A stretch of DNA of 64,000 nucleotides from an uncultured Verrucomicrobiales bacterium (GTDB lineage: Bacteria; Verrucomicrobiota; Verrucomicrobiia; Verrucomicrobiales; Akkermansiaceae), in NCBI GenBank assembly GCA_949373085.1, contig CASICJ010000024.1, positions 1 to 64,000 on the forward strand, written 5' to 3'. A model generated the notes under the pieces. It made no database searches and was not told the DNA's origin. It saw only the letters and a list, made by a program, of their open reading frames with translations. The translations under genes and the position numbers were made by a program. The stretch's first letter is position 1; each line of letters starts with the position of its first letter. Shown one piece after another: positions 8,432 to 17,334 of this stretch.

Positions 8432-9589
8432 CTAGAATTCGGTCGCTACGCTCTTGGCAATTTTCTGATTGGCTGCAGTCATTTTACCGACGTGCTCCTT
8501 GTCGGGATTTTCCATTTCATCGAGGAGGCCCCGACGCCGTGACTTGTTTCGCTGATAGGCACCGCAGAGGTGAAAGCCGATGCAGCCGGGATTTTCAAAT
8601 AGGGCATTTAGCGTGTTGGCATACCAAACACCGTTGTTAGCCTTAAAAAGGCCTTCGCTCTTGGAACGAACTCCTGCCGCGTCAGCGAGTAACACGGGTT
8701 TTCCGGTTTTCTTGTGCCACTCGTCGAGATGCATTAATGGATTCCGAAAATCCTGGAAGGATAGCACATCGACATAAGGCAGAGCTTCTTCGTAGACCTC
8801 GGGAGGCAAGGGCGCGTTCGCTTCGTAGCGATCGCCAAGGATGAGGTGATGAGGGTCGTATCGGCGAATCGCATCGTGGGTCGTCTTGTAGTAGAGCTTC
8901 GCCAATTCGCGGAGTTCTTTGCGGCCGGTTTCGGTCTTCAGGCGCTCGGGGTCGAACATGGGGCCACGCCATGCGTTATGTTCCCGCTCATGGACCCATG
9001 TGGGACAGTCACTGTAAAAATAGCCGATCAGGTTCCTCTCCTCGCTCAGCTCGGCACACTGGGAACGCGCTACGTAGTCGCACCATTCCTTCCAGTCCTC
9101 GCTGCGGAAGTCAAAGTGCACGGTGTGTTTTTCCCACTGGTGCGATTCGATGAAGGGCAGCAAATGGCAATAGGGCATGTCCAGTGTGCGATACTCGTCG
9201 ATGGTGAACGCGCGTGAGTGCCGCCACTGTTTAACGGTGACCTCCTGCACCCAACCCACCGTGTTGAATCCCCAGGAGCGAAGGTTAGGCGCGACAGATT
9301 CCTTAATCCACTTGATTGTGCTACCGTCGTACTTGTCCTTCCAGATTTTCAGATTCTCCGGGTAGCGAAGGCTGGCAGGATCGATGTGATTCAAGCCTAT
9401 CGTGAAGAAAGGCCGCCCATCAGATGTGAGGAGGAACCAGTGTCCTTTACGCTTTCCTAAGGTGAAGTAGCCGTTTCGTTTCGCTTGGGTGGTTGGACTA
9501 GCGCCCTGCGAAAAGAGCTGCGGAATCCCTAGTCCCAGCCCAGCCGAGATGGAAAGTCCAGTGGTGAGGAATTGTCTTCGATTAGGCAT
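8432..9589 (-). CDS. Tat-exported TIM-barrel glycoside-hydrolase-like protein (agarase-like)
   Basis: The 385-residue product opens with a twin-arginine signal (MPNRRQFLTTGLSISAGLGL). The mature part starts GYFTLGKRKGHWFLLTSDGRPFFTIGLNHIDPAS and continues with WGFNTVGW, LIGYFYSDCPTW, HHLILGDRYEANAPLP, VDVLSFQDFRN and GKPVLLADAAG. This pattern of strand-end acidic residues is that of a (beta/alpha)8 glycosidase, close in style to GH50/GH86 agarase-like proteins. Family and catalytic residues cannot be fixed by eye. Next to a sulfatase it probably acts on a sulfated polysaccharide. A palindrome at 9657-9672 lies upstream of its start. Base composition is GC-richer than in the flanking housekeeping genes. 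Confidence 0.65.
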   Translation of the reverse strand: MPNRRQFLTTGLSISAGLGLGIPQLFSQGASPTTQAKRNGYFTLGKRKGHWFLLTSDGRPFFTIGLNHIDPASLRYPENLKIWKDKYDGSTIKWIKESVAPNLRSWGFNTVGWVQEVTVKQWRHSRAFTIDEYRTLDMPYCHLLPFIESHQWEKHTVHFDFRSEDWKEWCDYVARSQCAELSEERNLIGYFYSDCPTWVHEREHNAWRGPMFDPERLKTETGRKELRELAKLYYKTTHDAIRRYDPHHLILGDRYEANAPLPPEVYEEALPYVDVLSFQDFRNPLMHLDEWHKKTGKPVLLADAAGVRSKSEGLFKANNGVWYANTLNALFENPGCIGFHLCGAYQRNKSRRRGLLDEMENPDKEHVGKMTAANQKIAKSVATEF

Positions 9590-9651
9590 TGACGAGGCAA
9601 GGATGAAGTAAGTGGAACTCTACAGCCAGCATTGCGAAACACGTATTGGAA

Positions 9652-9672
9652 GGCAATGACAAGATCTTGTCA
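9652..9672 (-). promoter_or_regulatory. Operator-like palindrome upstream of the glycoside-hydrolase-like gene
   Basis: TGACAAGATCTTGTCA at 9657-9672 is a perfect 16-bp palindrome. On the minus strand it is followed by ATTG-C, as in the copy at 13734-13754; 19 of 21 positions agree. The near edge is 62 bases before the start codon at 9587-9589. It is probably the binding site of a dimeric regulator. Confidence 0.6.
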
Positions 9673-9679
9673 GCGCGGG

Positions 9680-12127
9680 CTATTCTTTCCCGTCCATCAG
9701 GTAAGCTATTAAATTGCGAATCTCGCTTGCGGACAGAGAATCGAGTAGACCCGGGGGCATTAGGGAAATGGGTAACTCCTCACGCTTGAGAACGTCCTCC
9801 TTCAAGATAGAAAATTTTTTTCCATCGGGCCCGACATAGGCCTGGGCTCTTCCCTCTTGCCCAAGGATGAATCCCACTTGCGTCTTTCCGTCCCTGTTCG
9901 TGATCGATTGAGGGCGGAAGTAGGGAGCCACTTCGGCATTCGGATTGAGAATATGTTCAAGCAGCCAGGCTTGTCCGGTGTCACCTTGCTGGCTGATCGT
10001 GGTCAAGTCCGGCCCGACCTTGGTCCCGCGTCCGTTCATGGCGTGACAGCTCGAACAATTTGCGAGACGGCGGTGAAAGAAGAGACGGCGTCCCACCTCG
10101 GGATCGCTCTGGCCAGTAACTTTTCCGAGCATCGCTTCCCAGGCAGCGATATCATCGGGGTCCGGTTTCTCCGGAAGTTCGCGAGTCGCTAGGCCAGCGG
10201 AAACGAGCGTGCGGGTTGCTTCGACGGAGACTATCTTGATCTTTTCCTTCGCTAACTCTTTCAAAAGCGCCTGATGGTCGCCGGCATATGACGCGAGACC
10301 AGCAATGGCGTCGGCTCGGACTTTCGGAGGCAGTGAGGCATCCGTCGCAGCTTGTGAAAGCGGGCCTCCCGCCACAAAATCCGAGTGAATCGCAAGACAC
10401 CGAATGGCCTCCTTCTGGAGTGGTAGGATTCCGGATTTTGCAAGTGAAGAGAGCTTCGCGATGGTGAAACCTGGATGATTAATCGGAACGCTCTGCAGGG
10501 CAAGCGTCCGAACCCGCGCTGACTTGTCAGAGTTGAGCGCAAGAGCCAAGAGCGTGTCTCCCGGCGAGAACTCTTTCTTCAAGTTTCCGCTCACTTCAGC
10601 AAGAGCGGTAACGACCGCAAGCAAATCGCGGCGCTTGAGATCATCGTTTTTAAGCTGTGCCGCGAGGGCCTCGCGATGCTGGCTGAGCCCTTCATCAGCA
10701 ATCCACTTAATAGCGACGTAGCGAACATCGGAATGCGCGTCTTTGAGTAGCTCGGGAACAAGCTTGGCGTTTGCTTTGGCATCAGCACGCTTGAGAGCGA
10801 CAGCATAATGAGCGCGAGCTGTCGGATTGGCCTCAGCCTTCCAATCGAAGCTGTCGAGAAGATCCTGCTGTTGACGCAGAATCTCCATTGCTTCCGTGCG
10901 AACGTAGGGATCAGAATCACCCAGGCGAGTGAGGGCCAGGGTAGGAGCCAGCGCCTCCTTGAGAGGTCGAATGCGAAGCGAAAGGTCGACGGGTTTCTTC
11001 AGGGAAACTTTCCAAATGCGGCCCTGTCCGTGAACTGGATAGGAAAGGTTGACCCAATCGGTAAAGTAGAGGGCTTTCCTGTCCGATGAGTAGGAGAAGT
11101 GAACGGGACGAAAATTGTCCGGACCGCTGATGAATGGCTTACGACCGGCCACAAAGGAAGCTCCCGATTTTTTGAGTGGATGCAAGTCAATCCGGTTGTC
11201 TGTCCAGGAAGCGGAAAGAAGATTCTCGGCGCCGTAAGGGACCAAGCCACACGCCGCTTCACCTAGTGAGCCGATCATGCCGAGCGTCCCTGGATTCCTC
11301 CCATACCATTCAACGAGCGGGTGCCGGCCGGATCGCCCGTAGCGATATTCATAACCGAAATCCGCTCCCGGAATGATGTGGAGAAGACGATTGGGCGGTG
11401 TGCTGTTGGGATCGTTGTCTGTCGAAAAGAGATTCCCGTCGAGATCATAGGCCATACCGAAGGCATTCCAGTGCCCCGTCGAAATACGCTCGAGCTGGCT
11501 GCCATCAGTCCGGCACCGGTATGTCGAACCACCCTCCCCACCCCCAGAAATCCGGAGATCGTCGGACCCAACAAAGGTGTAGTCTACACCAAGATTCTCC
11601 CCGAACCCGAAGGAAAGCACCTTGGGATTTGCCGGATCGATCGCGAGACCGCCCACACCGTTGTGCGGGTAGTCGCCTTCAGTTTCACAAGTCACCAGAA
11701 TCTCAGGATCACCTTCCGCTTTTTCAAGCGTGGCCGCATTGGGAAATCGGCCGATGAACCATCGTGTCGAGACATAGAGATGTCCATCCTCTCCAAAGAG
11801 AAGGTCCGTGCTGTAGACATGTCCCTCATAGAAGACGGATCGCTTGTCGGAAACTCCGTCCCCGTCCGTATCTTCAAAAATGAGAATACGATCCGTTTCC
11901 GGCCCGACGTATTTCTTCGTTCGCTTGTGAGTGTGGTTCTCTTGAACGAAAACTCGGCCATCCGGCGCGACCGCGATGCCAATGGGCGTGACGATGTCAG
12001 GGGTGGAGGCGAAAAGAGAGATTGACTCGATATCCGGGTGATGGGCTTTCGGAACAATTTCTTCCGCCTGGACAGGTATGACGAATGGACAGAAGAGACC
12101 TAGCAGAATGGGTGAGCTGATTTTCAT
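9680..12127 (-). CDS. PVC-type membrane dehydrogenase-like protein with HEAT repeats and C-terminal cytochrome c domain
   Basis: The 815-residue product has a signal peptide (ISSPILLGLFCPFVIPVQA). An N-terminal six-bladed beta-propeller of the PQQ-glucose-dehydrogenase-like type follows: VTPIGIAVAPDGRVFVQEN, DTDGDGVSDKRSVFYEG, HNGVGGLAIDP, GHWNAFGMAYDLDGNLFSTDNDPNS. The middle (about 395-660) consists of helical HEAT-like repeats. The C-terminal ~125 residues form a PVC-type cytochrome c domain with heme site CSSCH at 691-695 and an SLMPPGLLDSLS segment. It probably oxidises a carbohydrate or alcohol in the periplasm. Its ATG overlaps the sulfatase stop (ATGA at 12124-12127), so the two are translationally coupled. 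Confidence 0.85.
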   Translation of the reverse strand: MKISSPILLGLFCPFVIPVQAEEIVPKAHHPDIESISLFASTPDIVTPIGIAVAPDGRVFVQENHTHKRTKKYVGPETDRILIFEDTDGDGVSDKRSVFYEGHVYSTDLLFGEDGHLYVSTRWFIGRFPNAATLEKAEGDPEILVTCETEGDYPHNGVGGLAIDPANPKVLSFGFGENLGVDYTFVGSDDLRISGGGEGGSTYRCRTDGSQLERISTGHWNAFGMAYDLDGNLFSTDNDPNSTPPNRLLHIIPGADFGYEYRYGRSGRHPLVEWYGRNPGTLGMIGSLGEAACGLVPYGAENLLSASWTDNRIDLHPLKKSGASFVAGRKPFISGPDNFRPVHFSYSSDRKALYFTDWVNLSYPVHGQGRIWKVSLKKPVDLSLRIRPLKEALAPTLALTRLGDSDPYVRTEAMEILRQQQDLLDSFDWKAEANPTARAHYAVALKRADAKANAKLVPELLKDAHSDVRYVAIKWIADEGLSQHREALAAQLKNDDLKRRDLLAVVTALAEVSGNLKKEFSPGDTLLALALNSDKSARVRTLALQSVPINHPGFTIAKLSSLAKSGILPLQKEAIRCLAIHSDFVAGGPLSQAATDASLPPKVRADAIAGLASYAGDHQALLKELAKEKIKIVSVEATRTLVSAGLATRELPEKPDPDDIAAWEAMLGKVTGQSDPEVGRRLFFHRRLANCSSCHAMNGRGTKVGPDLTTISQQGDTGQAWLLEHILNPNAEVAPYFRPQSITNRDGKTQVGFILGQEGRAQAYVGPDGKKFSILKEDVLKREELPISLMPPGLLDSLSASEIRNLIAYLMDGKE

Positions 12128-13704
12128 TTCAATTCCTTTCTCAAAGGTTCGTCCACCACCATGGCCTCGGGGAAATCGGCGGCCTCAACTCCCCCACGAT
12201 CACGAAGGCGCTTGTTCTGCTGACGTCCGCGTGGCGGATTCATCGGAATGGCCATGCCACCGAGTTCGTCCATCATTTCATAGAGCCGGTCTTGCATCTG
12301 ATCACGGACCTTCGCGAATTTGGGCTCGTGGATCAGGTTGTTCTGTTCCTTGGGATCGGCCTGAATATCGAACAGCTCGTCCGTGTCCCAGACCCCGTAG
12401 TAAGTCGTGTATTTATACTGATCCCCCCGCAGCGAAAAGTGGGTCGGTGTCATCGGATAGTTTTGCTCCCAGTAGTAGGCATAAAGAAAATAATCCCGCC
12501 AGGGAATCTGCTTGCCGAGGGCCAGGGGCAGGAAACTCTGACCGTCCATGTGAGGAGACTTCTCTAATCCCATGACTTTCATGACGGTAGGAGCGATATC
12601 GATATTGGCGACGACTTCCTCCACGACCGATCCGCCTGGAAAGAGTTCGGGGCACTGCATGAGCATGGGCACGCGGCTGGAGGTCTCGTAGGCGACTCGC
12701 TTGTCGATGAGGCCGTGCTCGCCAAACATATAGCCATTGTCGCCCATGTAGATGACTAGGGTTTCCTCGTGGATCCCCATCTTTTTCAGCTGCTCCATCA
12801 CCGCGCCAATACTGTCGTCGACAGACCTAAGGGCTTCGCAGTAACTCCGAAGGAAGGACTCCGCAGAGCTGCCGGTATGTAGCGGGAAATCCATACCATG
12901 CCAGCTGTTGCGTTGATCGAGAAGCCAGCGCGGACGGTTTTTAAGATTATTCGAGAGGAGTTCACTCGACTTCGGGTAAGTGAAAGGTTCCTTTGCAAGT
13001 GAGCCATCATATTTCGGCTCCGGGGTGAAGGGTCCGTGAACAGCTTTGTGGGAGAGGTAGAGAAAAAAGGGTTCATCCTTGTCGCGTTGCTGCTCTAGGA
13101 AATTGATGGCGTAGCGTGTCAGCAATGGAGTGATGTAGCCGTCCTGGGGAACCCGTTCACCATTCACGTTGATGGTGTAGGCATCGTTCGGCGGGTAGTA
13201 TTTCCCCTGACCCTTGAAGCTGACCCAGTAGTCGAAACCGGGTCGAGGATTATCGTTTGCCTGTCCCATGTGCCATTTTCCGACAAAGCCGGTGGAGTAG
13301 CCTGCTTTCTGCAAATACTGCGGAAAAAAAAGAGTGCCCTCCGGAACCATCCGCTGGTTGTCGATCACGCGGTGACGAAAGGTGTAGAGCCCGGTTAAGA
13401 TGGAAGCCCGGCTCGGCGAGCACAACGAGGTGGTGACAAAGGCATTCTTCAGGTGAACACCGTCCCGCGCCATGGCATCCATGTTCGGCGTCTTTGCAAG
13501 CGGATGCCCCATGAAGCCCATCGCGTCGTAGCGATGATCATCGGACAGAATAAAGACGACATTGCGAGGCTTCGCATCCAGGATGATCGCCGGAACGACT
13601 TCCTTGGGGACAGGAATTACTTCGGCGATAGTTGCACCTGGGAGGATTGCGATGGCTGCAACAGCGGAGAGGAGGGCCAGACGGTTAAGGATGGATGCCA
13701 GCAT
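12124..13704 (-). CDS. Exported type I (formylglycine-dependent) sulfatase
   Basis: The 526-residue S1-family sulfatase carries a signal peptide (LLSAVAAIAILPGATIA). Metal-binding DD lies at 55-56 in FILSDDHRYDAMGF. The activation motif CSPSRASILTG starts at Cys95, the residue to be converted to formylglycine. GKWHMG, GDNGYMFGEHG and a C-terminal LFDIQADPKEQNNL also match S1 sulfatases. The style is close to mucin-desulfating/N-acetylglucosamine-6-sulfatase types, but substrate cannot be read. No formylglycine-generating enzyme gene lies in the window. It is the first gene of a two-gene operon with the PVC cytochrome protein. An operator-like palindrome lies about 30 bases before its start. 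Confidence 0.93.
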   Translation of the reverse strand: MLASILNRLALLSAVAAIAILPGATIAEVIPVPKEVVPAIILDAKPRNVVFILSDDHRYDAMGFMGHPLAKTPNMDAMARDGVHLKNAFVTTSLCSPSRASILTGLYTFRHRVIDNQRMVPEGTLFFPQYLQKAGYSTGFVGKWHMGQANDNPRPGFDYWVSFKGQGKYYPPNDAYTINVNGERVPQDGYITPLLTRYAINFLEQQRDKDEPFFLYLSHKAVHGPFTPEPKYDGSLAKEPFTYPKSSELLSNNLKNRPRWLLDQRNSWHGMDFPLHTGSSAESFLRSYCEALRSVDDSIGAVMEQLKKMGIHEETLVIYMGDNGYMFGEHGLIDKRVAYETSSRVPMLMQCPELFPGGSVVEEVVANIDIAPTVMKVMGLEKSPHMDGQSFLPLALGKQIPWRDYFLYAYYWEQNYPMTPTHFSLRGDQYKYTTYYGVWDTDELFDIQADPKEQNNLIHEPKFAKVRDQMQDRLYEMMDELGGMAIPMNPPRGRQQNKRLRDRGGVEAADFPEAMVVDEPLRKELK

Positions 13705-13733
13705 TCAGAAGCTTGTCCGATAGTGCAGAGGCT

Positions 13734-13754
13734 GACAATAACAAGATCTTGTCA
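13734..13754 (-). promoter_or_regulatory. Operator-like palindrome upstream of the sulfatase operon
   Basis: On the minus strand this reads TGACAAGATCTTGTTA followed by TTGTC. It matches the site at 9652-9672 in 19 of 21 positions and has one mismatch in the 16-bp palindrome. Its near edge is 29 bases upstream of the sulfatase start codon. Confidence 0.6.
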
Positions 13755-14133
13755 GGTTCTTCTTCACTCCGCTTCGCCATCCCAAGTCGCTGCGCCAGCC
13801 GGAACGCCCGATGCCAAAGCAATTGATTTCTTCTCTGTTTCATTATCGTCTAGGGTTCTTTGTAAGAATGGTGGGCACTTTAACTGCCTGCTGACCTCTT
13901 AATATCCTTCTTTTGAAGGATGGCGGTGACTTCGGTGCCACAAACCCCGCGAAGCAGCGTCACTATCCTGCTGGATCGCAAGGATGCCGATCGCACTGCT
14001 ACTCGAAGTGCCAGACTTCACAGTGGCGAAAAATGCGGCCTTGGAAGAGGTTGTTTGGGAGGGTCCCACCAAAAATCCTAGTCACTCAAGTTTCATCCCC
14101 TCAAGGGCCTGGACGTCATGGGTCCGTTGTCCA

Positions 14134-14145
14134 AAGTCATGACTT
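14134..14145. promoter_or_regulatory. 12-bp palindrome upstream of the DUF1549/DUF1501 operon
   Basis: AAGTCATGACTT is a perfect palindrome, 132 bases before the GTG start at 14278. It may be an operator. Its half-site differs from that of the sulfatase-block motif. Confidence 0.3.
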
Positions 14146-14277
14146 GATAATTGGGGGATTGAATTTCGGAAGCGAATCGTCGATTCCTCTTAGCTGTTGG
14201 ATCATTTGGATTGAAATAATAGTTGTGATCAATTTTGCCGCCTTGTTTAACAGTCCTTGATAAGCTAGCGCTTCTTT

Positions 14278-17200
14278 GTGCGAATTCGTGGCGTTTTTTC
14301 TGCCTCACTGTTCTTTATGGGTCAGTTCCTCGCCGCGGCGGAAGATACTCCGGACTTCAACCGTGAGATTAGGCCTATCTTGGCGGAAAATTGTTTTCAT
14401 TGTCATGGACCAGATAAGAAATCGCGTAAAAGTGGGTTGCGATTGGATACGTTCGAAGGAGCAAAAAATGGAGGAGAGTTTGCTGAAGCTGTGGTGCCAG
14501 GGAAGCCAGAGAGGAGTGAATTAATTGCTAGGATTCATTCCGGTGATCCAGATGAGTTGATGCCACCTCCTGATTCCAAGCGAACACTCACCAGCAAGGA
14601 AAAGGAACTTTTGCGAAAGTGGATTGCATCCGGCGCAAAGTATGAAGAGCACTGGGCTTGGGTGGCGCCGGTTCGGGGGGGGATCCCGAAGGTTCAAAAT
14701 TTAGGAAGTATCAATAATTCGGTAGATGCCTATTTACTTCGTCGACTTGAGCAAGAAGGATTAAAGTTTTCAGAGCGTGCCTCGGCGGGAAATCTTTTAC
14801 GTCGTCTATCGTTAGATTTAATCGGGCTGCCTCCCACTCCGGAAGAATTAGAAGGATTTTTGAAATCCGAAAATTACGAACTTGAGGTGGATCGATTACT
14901 TAAGTCGCCTCGGTTTGGGGAACGATGGGCGCGGCATTGGCTCGACTTGGCGCGCTATGCAGATTCAAATGGTTTTCAGGCAGATCAACTTCGACCGTCT
15001 TGGGCTTATCGCGACTGGGTGATTAATGCTCTCAACGAAAATATGCCATATGATCAATTTACGATCGAGCAGCTGGCCGGAGATTTGCTCCCTAATTCCA
15101 ACCTAAGACAAAAGATAGCGACGGGCTTTCATCGTGCCGTCACTTGCAATGTTGAAGCGGGTGTGAGTCCAGAGGGGAATCGAGTGAATCAGGTTTTTGA
15201 CCGTGTCAATACCACGGCTACGGTCTGGTTGGGAATCACCTTGGAGTGTGCGCAATGCCACGATCATAAGTTTGATCCATTTTCGATGAAGGATTATTAT
15301 TCGTTATTTTCTTTTTTTAATAATACGCCGCTTGAAGTTCAGCTTCCTTCAAACAAGAAAGATGTCTCGCATGATTTCATTGGACCGTATTTGGATTTGC
15401 CACTTTCACCAGAGCAGGCAGAAGAGGCCGAAAAGATTGATGAGGAAATTGCTGCTTTGGAAAGAGAACGTGATGAGTTGAGCAAGGTTTCAGGTCCAAA
15501 GTTTCAGGCGTGGCAGGAATCAGTGGTAGCGGCGCTGGAAAATCAACCGGAGTGGAGGCCTATGACGGTGAAGTCGTTTGTTTCCTCGGGTGGCGGAGAG
15601 TATCGAATTTTAGAGAATGGCTCCGTGTTATTGACCGGGGAAGTTCCAGATAAGACAACTTACACCGGGGAATTTGAGACCGATCTTCAATCGATTACTG
15701 GTTTTAGATTAGAGACTCTAACCCACCCGGATTTACCGGGGAAAGGACCGGGTCGGGGAGATGTTATACGTCCGAATTTTGTTCTCCATGAATTAAGAGT
15801 AGCGATAAAAAAAGACGGGAATGAAAGCCAACTGAAATTTCAGAGTGCGGAGGCTGACTTTTCACAAAAGAACTGGGATGTCGCAGGAGCTGTTGATGGC
15901 AAGGCAAAAACCGGTTGGGCGATAAGCCCTCAGTTTGGAAAGCCCCATTTTGCGACCTTTCGATTAGATTGTCCAATTGAGAGTCTGCGTGAATCAAGTT
16001 TAGTTTTCTGGCTGGATCAAAACTTTGGTAAGGGAAGGGTGATTGGGAATTTGAGACTTTCGGCAATTTCGGACCCTGTCGGAACAGCAGCTTTGCCGCA
16101 GGGCGTTGTAAGTGTTTTGAAGAAGCCGGAAGGGAAGAGGAATGCGAAGGAGACCGGAAAGCTGAAGGCTTACTTTTTGAAATCTAATGTTAGGTTTTCG
16201 ACGCTCGAAAAAAGGCTGGCTCTCCTTACAAAGGAAAGATCCACCCTCAAGCCTGATCGGACTTTGGTGATGGTTGAATTAGCGAAGCCGCGCAAAACCC
16301 GGATTTTAAAGCGCGGTAATTTTCTTGCTCCTGATCAATTGGTTATGTCGGCAACTCCGGAGCGGCTTCCGAAGTTAGAAAAACCTTCTAATCGGTTGGA
16401 TATGGCGAAATGGCTCGTGCGCCGGGATAATCCACTTACGGCGAGGGTCGCGGTAAATCGTTGGTGGTCCGAGTTCTTTGGGGGTGGGATTGTGGCGACC
16501 CTTGAAGATTTTGGAACCCAATCTGAGCCACCCACTCATCCCGAATTATTGGACTGGCTTGCGGTCGAGCTGATGGAATCAGGCTGGAATATGAAGCATG
16601 TTTTGAAGGCTATTGTAATGTCTCAGGCGTATCAGCAATCTTCGCGGGTGGCTCCTGAATTATTAGCGAAAGATCCGCGTAATCTTTTTCATGCAAGGGC
16701 CCCTAGGTTCCGGATGGATGCGGAACGGCTTCGTGACAATGCTTTGGAGATTTCGGGTTTACTTTCGAGTAAGATGTATGGGAAGCCGATCATGCCGTAT
16801 CAACCGAATGGTTTGTGGAGGCAGACCGGTCGAAACGAGCCGAAGTGGGAGGAGCAAAAAGATGAAAATCGCTGGCGACGAGGGGTGTATATTGTCTATC
16901 GTCGCGCTGCTCCGTATCCTAGTATGGTGAATTTTGATGCGCCGGACCGCAGCTCGTGTACGGTTCGGCGACCCCTCACTAATACGCCAAGCCAAGCTCT
17001 TACGATGCTGAATGATCCAGCTTATGTCGAGATGGCCTTAGCGTTTGCGGATCGAATTCTGACTGGGAGTGGAGATGTATCGAAGCGCGTCGATTATGCC
17101 TTTCGGTTGGCTTTGTCTCGATCAGCGTCGCCAAGCGAGGTGACAATTCTTGAAGAATTGATTCGAGATCGTAGTGAGTATTATCGCGACCATCCGGTGA

Positions 17201-17331
17201 AAGTTTCCGCGATCTTGAAGAATCCTAAGTTTTTCTACAAACCAAACCATAAGAACCTAATTGAATTGGCGACATGGTTTCACGTCGCCAATGTTCTTCT
17301 TAACCTTGATGAGACACTGACTCGGAAATAA
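14278..17331 (+). CDS. Exported PSCyt1-DUF1549-DUF1553 protein (planctomycete/verrucomicrobial cytochrome)
   Basis: The 1017-residue product starts at a GTG and has a signal peptide (VFSASLFFMGQFLAAAED). A PSCyt1 cytochrome-like domain follows, with heme site CFHCH at 39-43, and VVPGKPERSELIARI and LMPPPDSKRTLT. A DUF1549 domain spans roughly 120-360 (RRLSLDLIGLPPTPEEL, ARHWLDLARYADSNGF, AQCHDHKFDPF). A variable middle part includes a lectin/carbohydrate-binding-like segment. DUF1553 is the C-terminal ~300 residues (WLVRRDNPLTARVAVNRWW, RPLTNTPSQALTMLNDP). Reactions of this family are not established; roles in carbohydrate oxidation or degradation are proposed. It is followed 3 bases later by its usual partner, a DUF1501 gene. 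Confidence 0.93.
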   Translation: MRIRGVFSASLFFMGQFLAAAEDTPDFNREIRPILAENCFHCHGPDKKSRKSGLRLDTFEGAKNGGEFAEAVVPGKPERSELIARIHSGDPDELMPPPDSKRTLTSKEKELLRKWIASGAKYEEHWAWVAPVRGGIPKVQNLGSINNSVDAYLLRRLEQEGLKFSERASAGNLLRRLSLDLIGLPPTPEELEGFLKSENYELEVDRLLKSPRFGERWARHWLDLARYADSNGFQADQLRPSWAYRDWVINALNENMPYDQFTIEQLAGDLLPNSNLRQKIATGFHRAVTCNVEAGVSPEGNRVNQVFDRVNTTATVWLGITLECAQCHDHKFDPFSMKDYYSLFSFFNNTPLEVQLPSNKKDVSHDFIGPYLDLPLSPEQAEEAEKIDEEIAALERERDELSKVSGPKFQAWQESVVAALENQPEWRPMTVKSFVSSGGGEYRILENGSVLLTGEVPDKTTYTGEFETDLQSITGFRLETLTHPDLPGKGPGRGDVIRPNFVLHELRVAIKKDGNESQLKFQSAEADFSQKNWDVAGAVDGKAKTGWAISPQFGKPHFATFRLDCPIESLRESSLVFWLDQNFGKGRVIGNLRLSAISDPVGTAALPQGVVSVLKKPEGKRNAKETGKLKAYFLKSNVRFSTLEKRLALLTKERSTLKPDRTLVMVELAKPRKTRILKRGNFLAPDQLVMSATPERLPKLEKPSNRLDMAKWLVRRDNPLTARVAVNRWWSEFFGGGIVATLEDFGTQSEPPTHPELLDWLAVELMESGWNMKHVLKAIVMSQAYQQSSRVAPELLAKDPRNLFHARAPRFRMDAERLRDNALEISGLLSSKMYGKPIMPYQPNGLWRQTGRNEPKWEEQKDENRWRRGVYIVYRRAAPYPSMVNFDAPDRSSCTVRRPLTNTPSQALTMLNDPAYVEMALAFADRILTGSGDVSKRVDYAFRLALSRSASPSEVTILEELIRDRSEYYRDHPVKVSAILKNPKFFYKPNHKNLIELATWFHVANVLLNLDETLTRK

Positions 17332-17334
17332 GAG

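Larger units (their letters stand above)
13705..14277. other. Gene-free interval between the sulfatase operon and the DUF1549 gene
   Basis: The interval holds the operator-like motif at 13734-13754 and a 12-bp palindrome at 14134-14145. A frame at about 13913-14260 lacks any recognisable motif and is unlike the neighbours in composition. No terminator, RNA gene or mobile-element gene was seen. Confidence 0.5.

Noticed and set aside
11321-12025. 234-codon frame opposite the PVC cytochrome gene
   Set aside because: The opposite strand codes a clear propeller/cytochrome protein; this frame has no domain features.
13913-14260. 115-codon frame between the sulfatase and the DUF1549 gene
   Set aside because: No recognisable motif, atypical composition and a poor start; other frames in the region are equally open.
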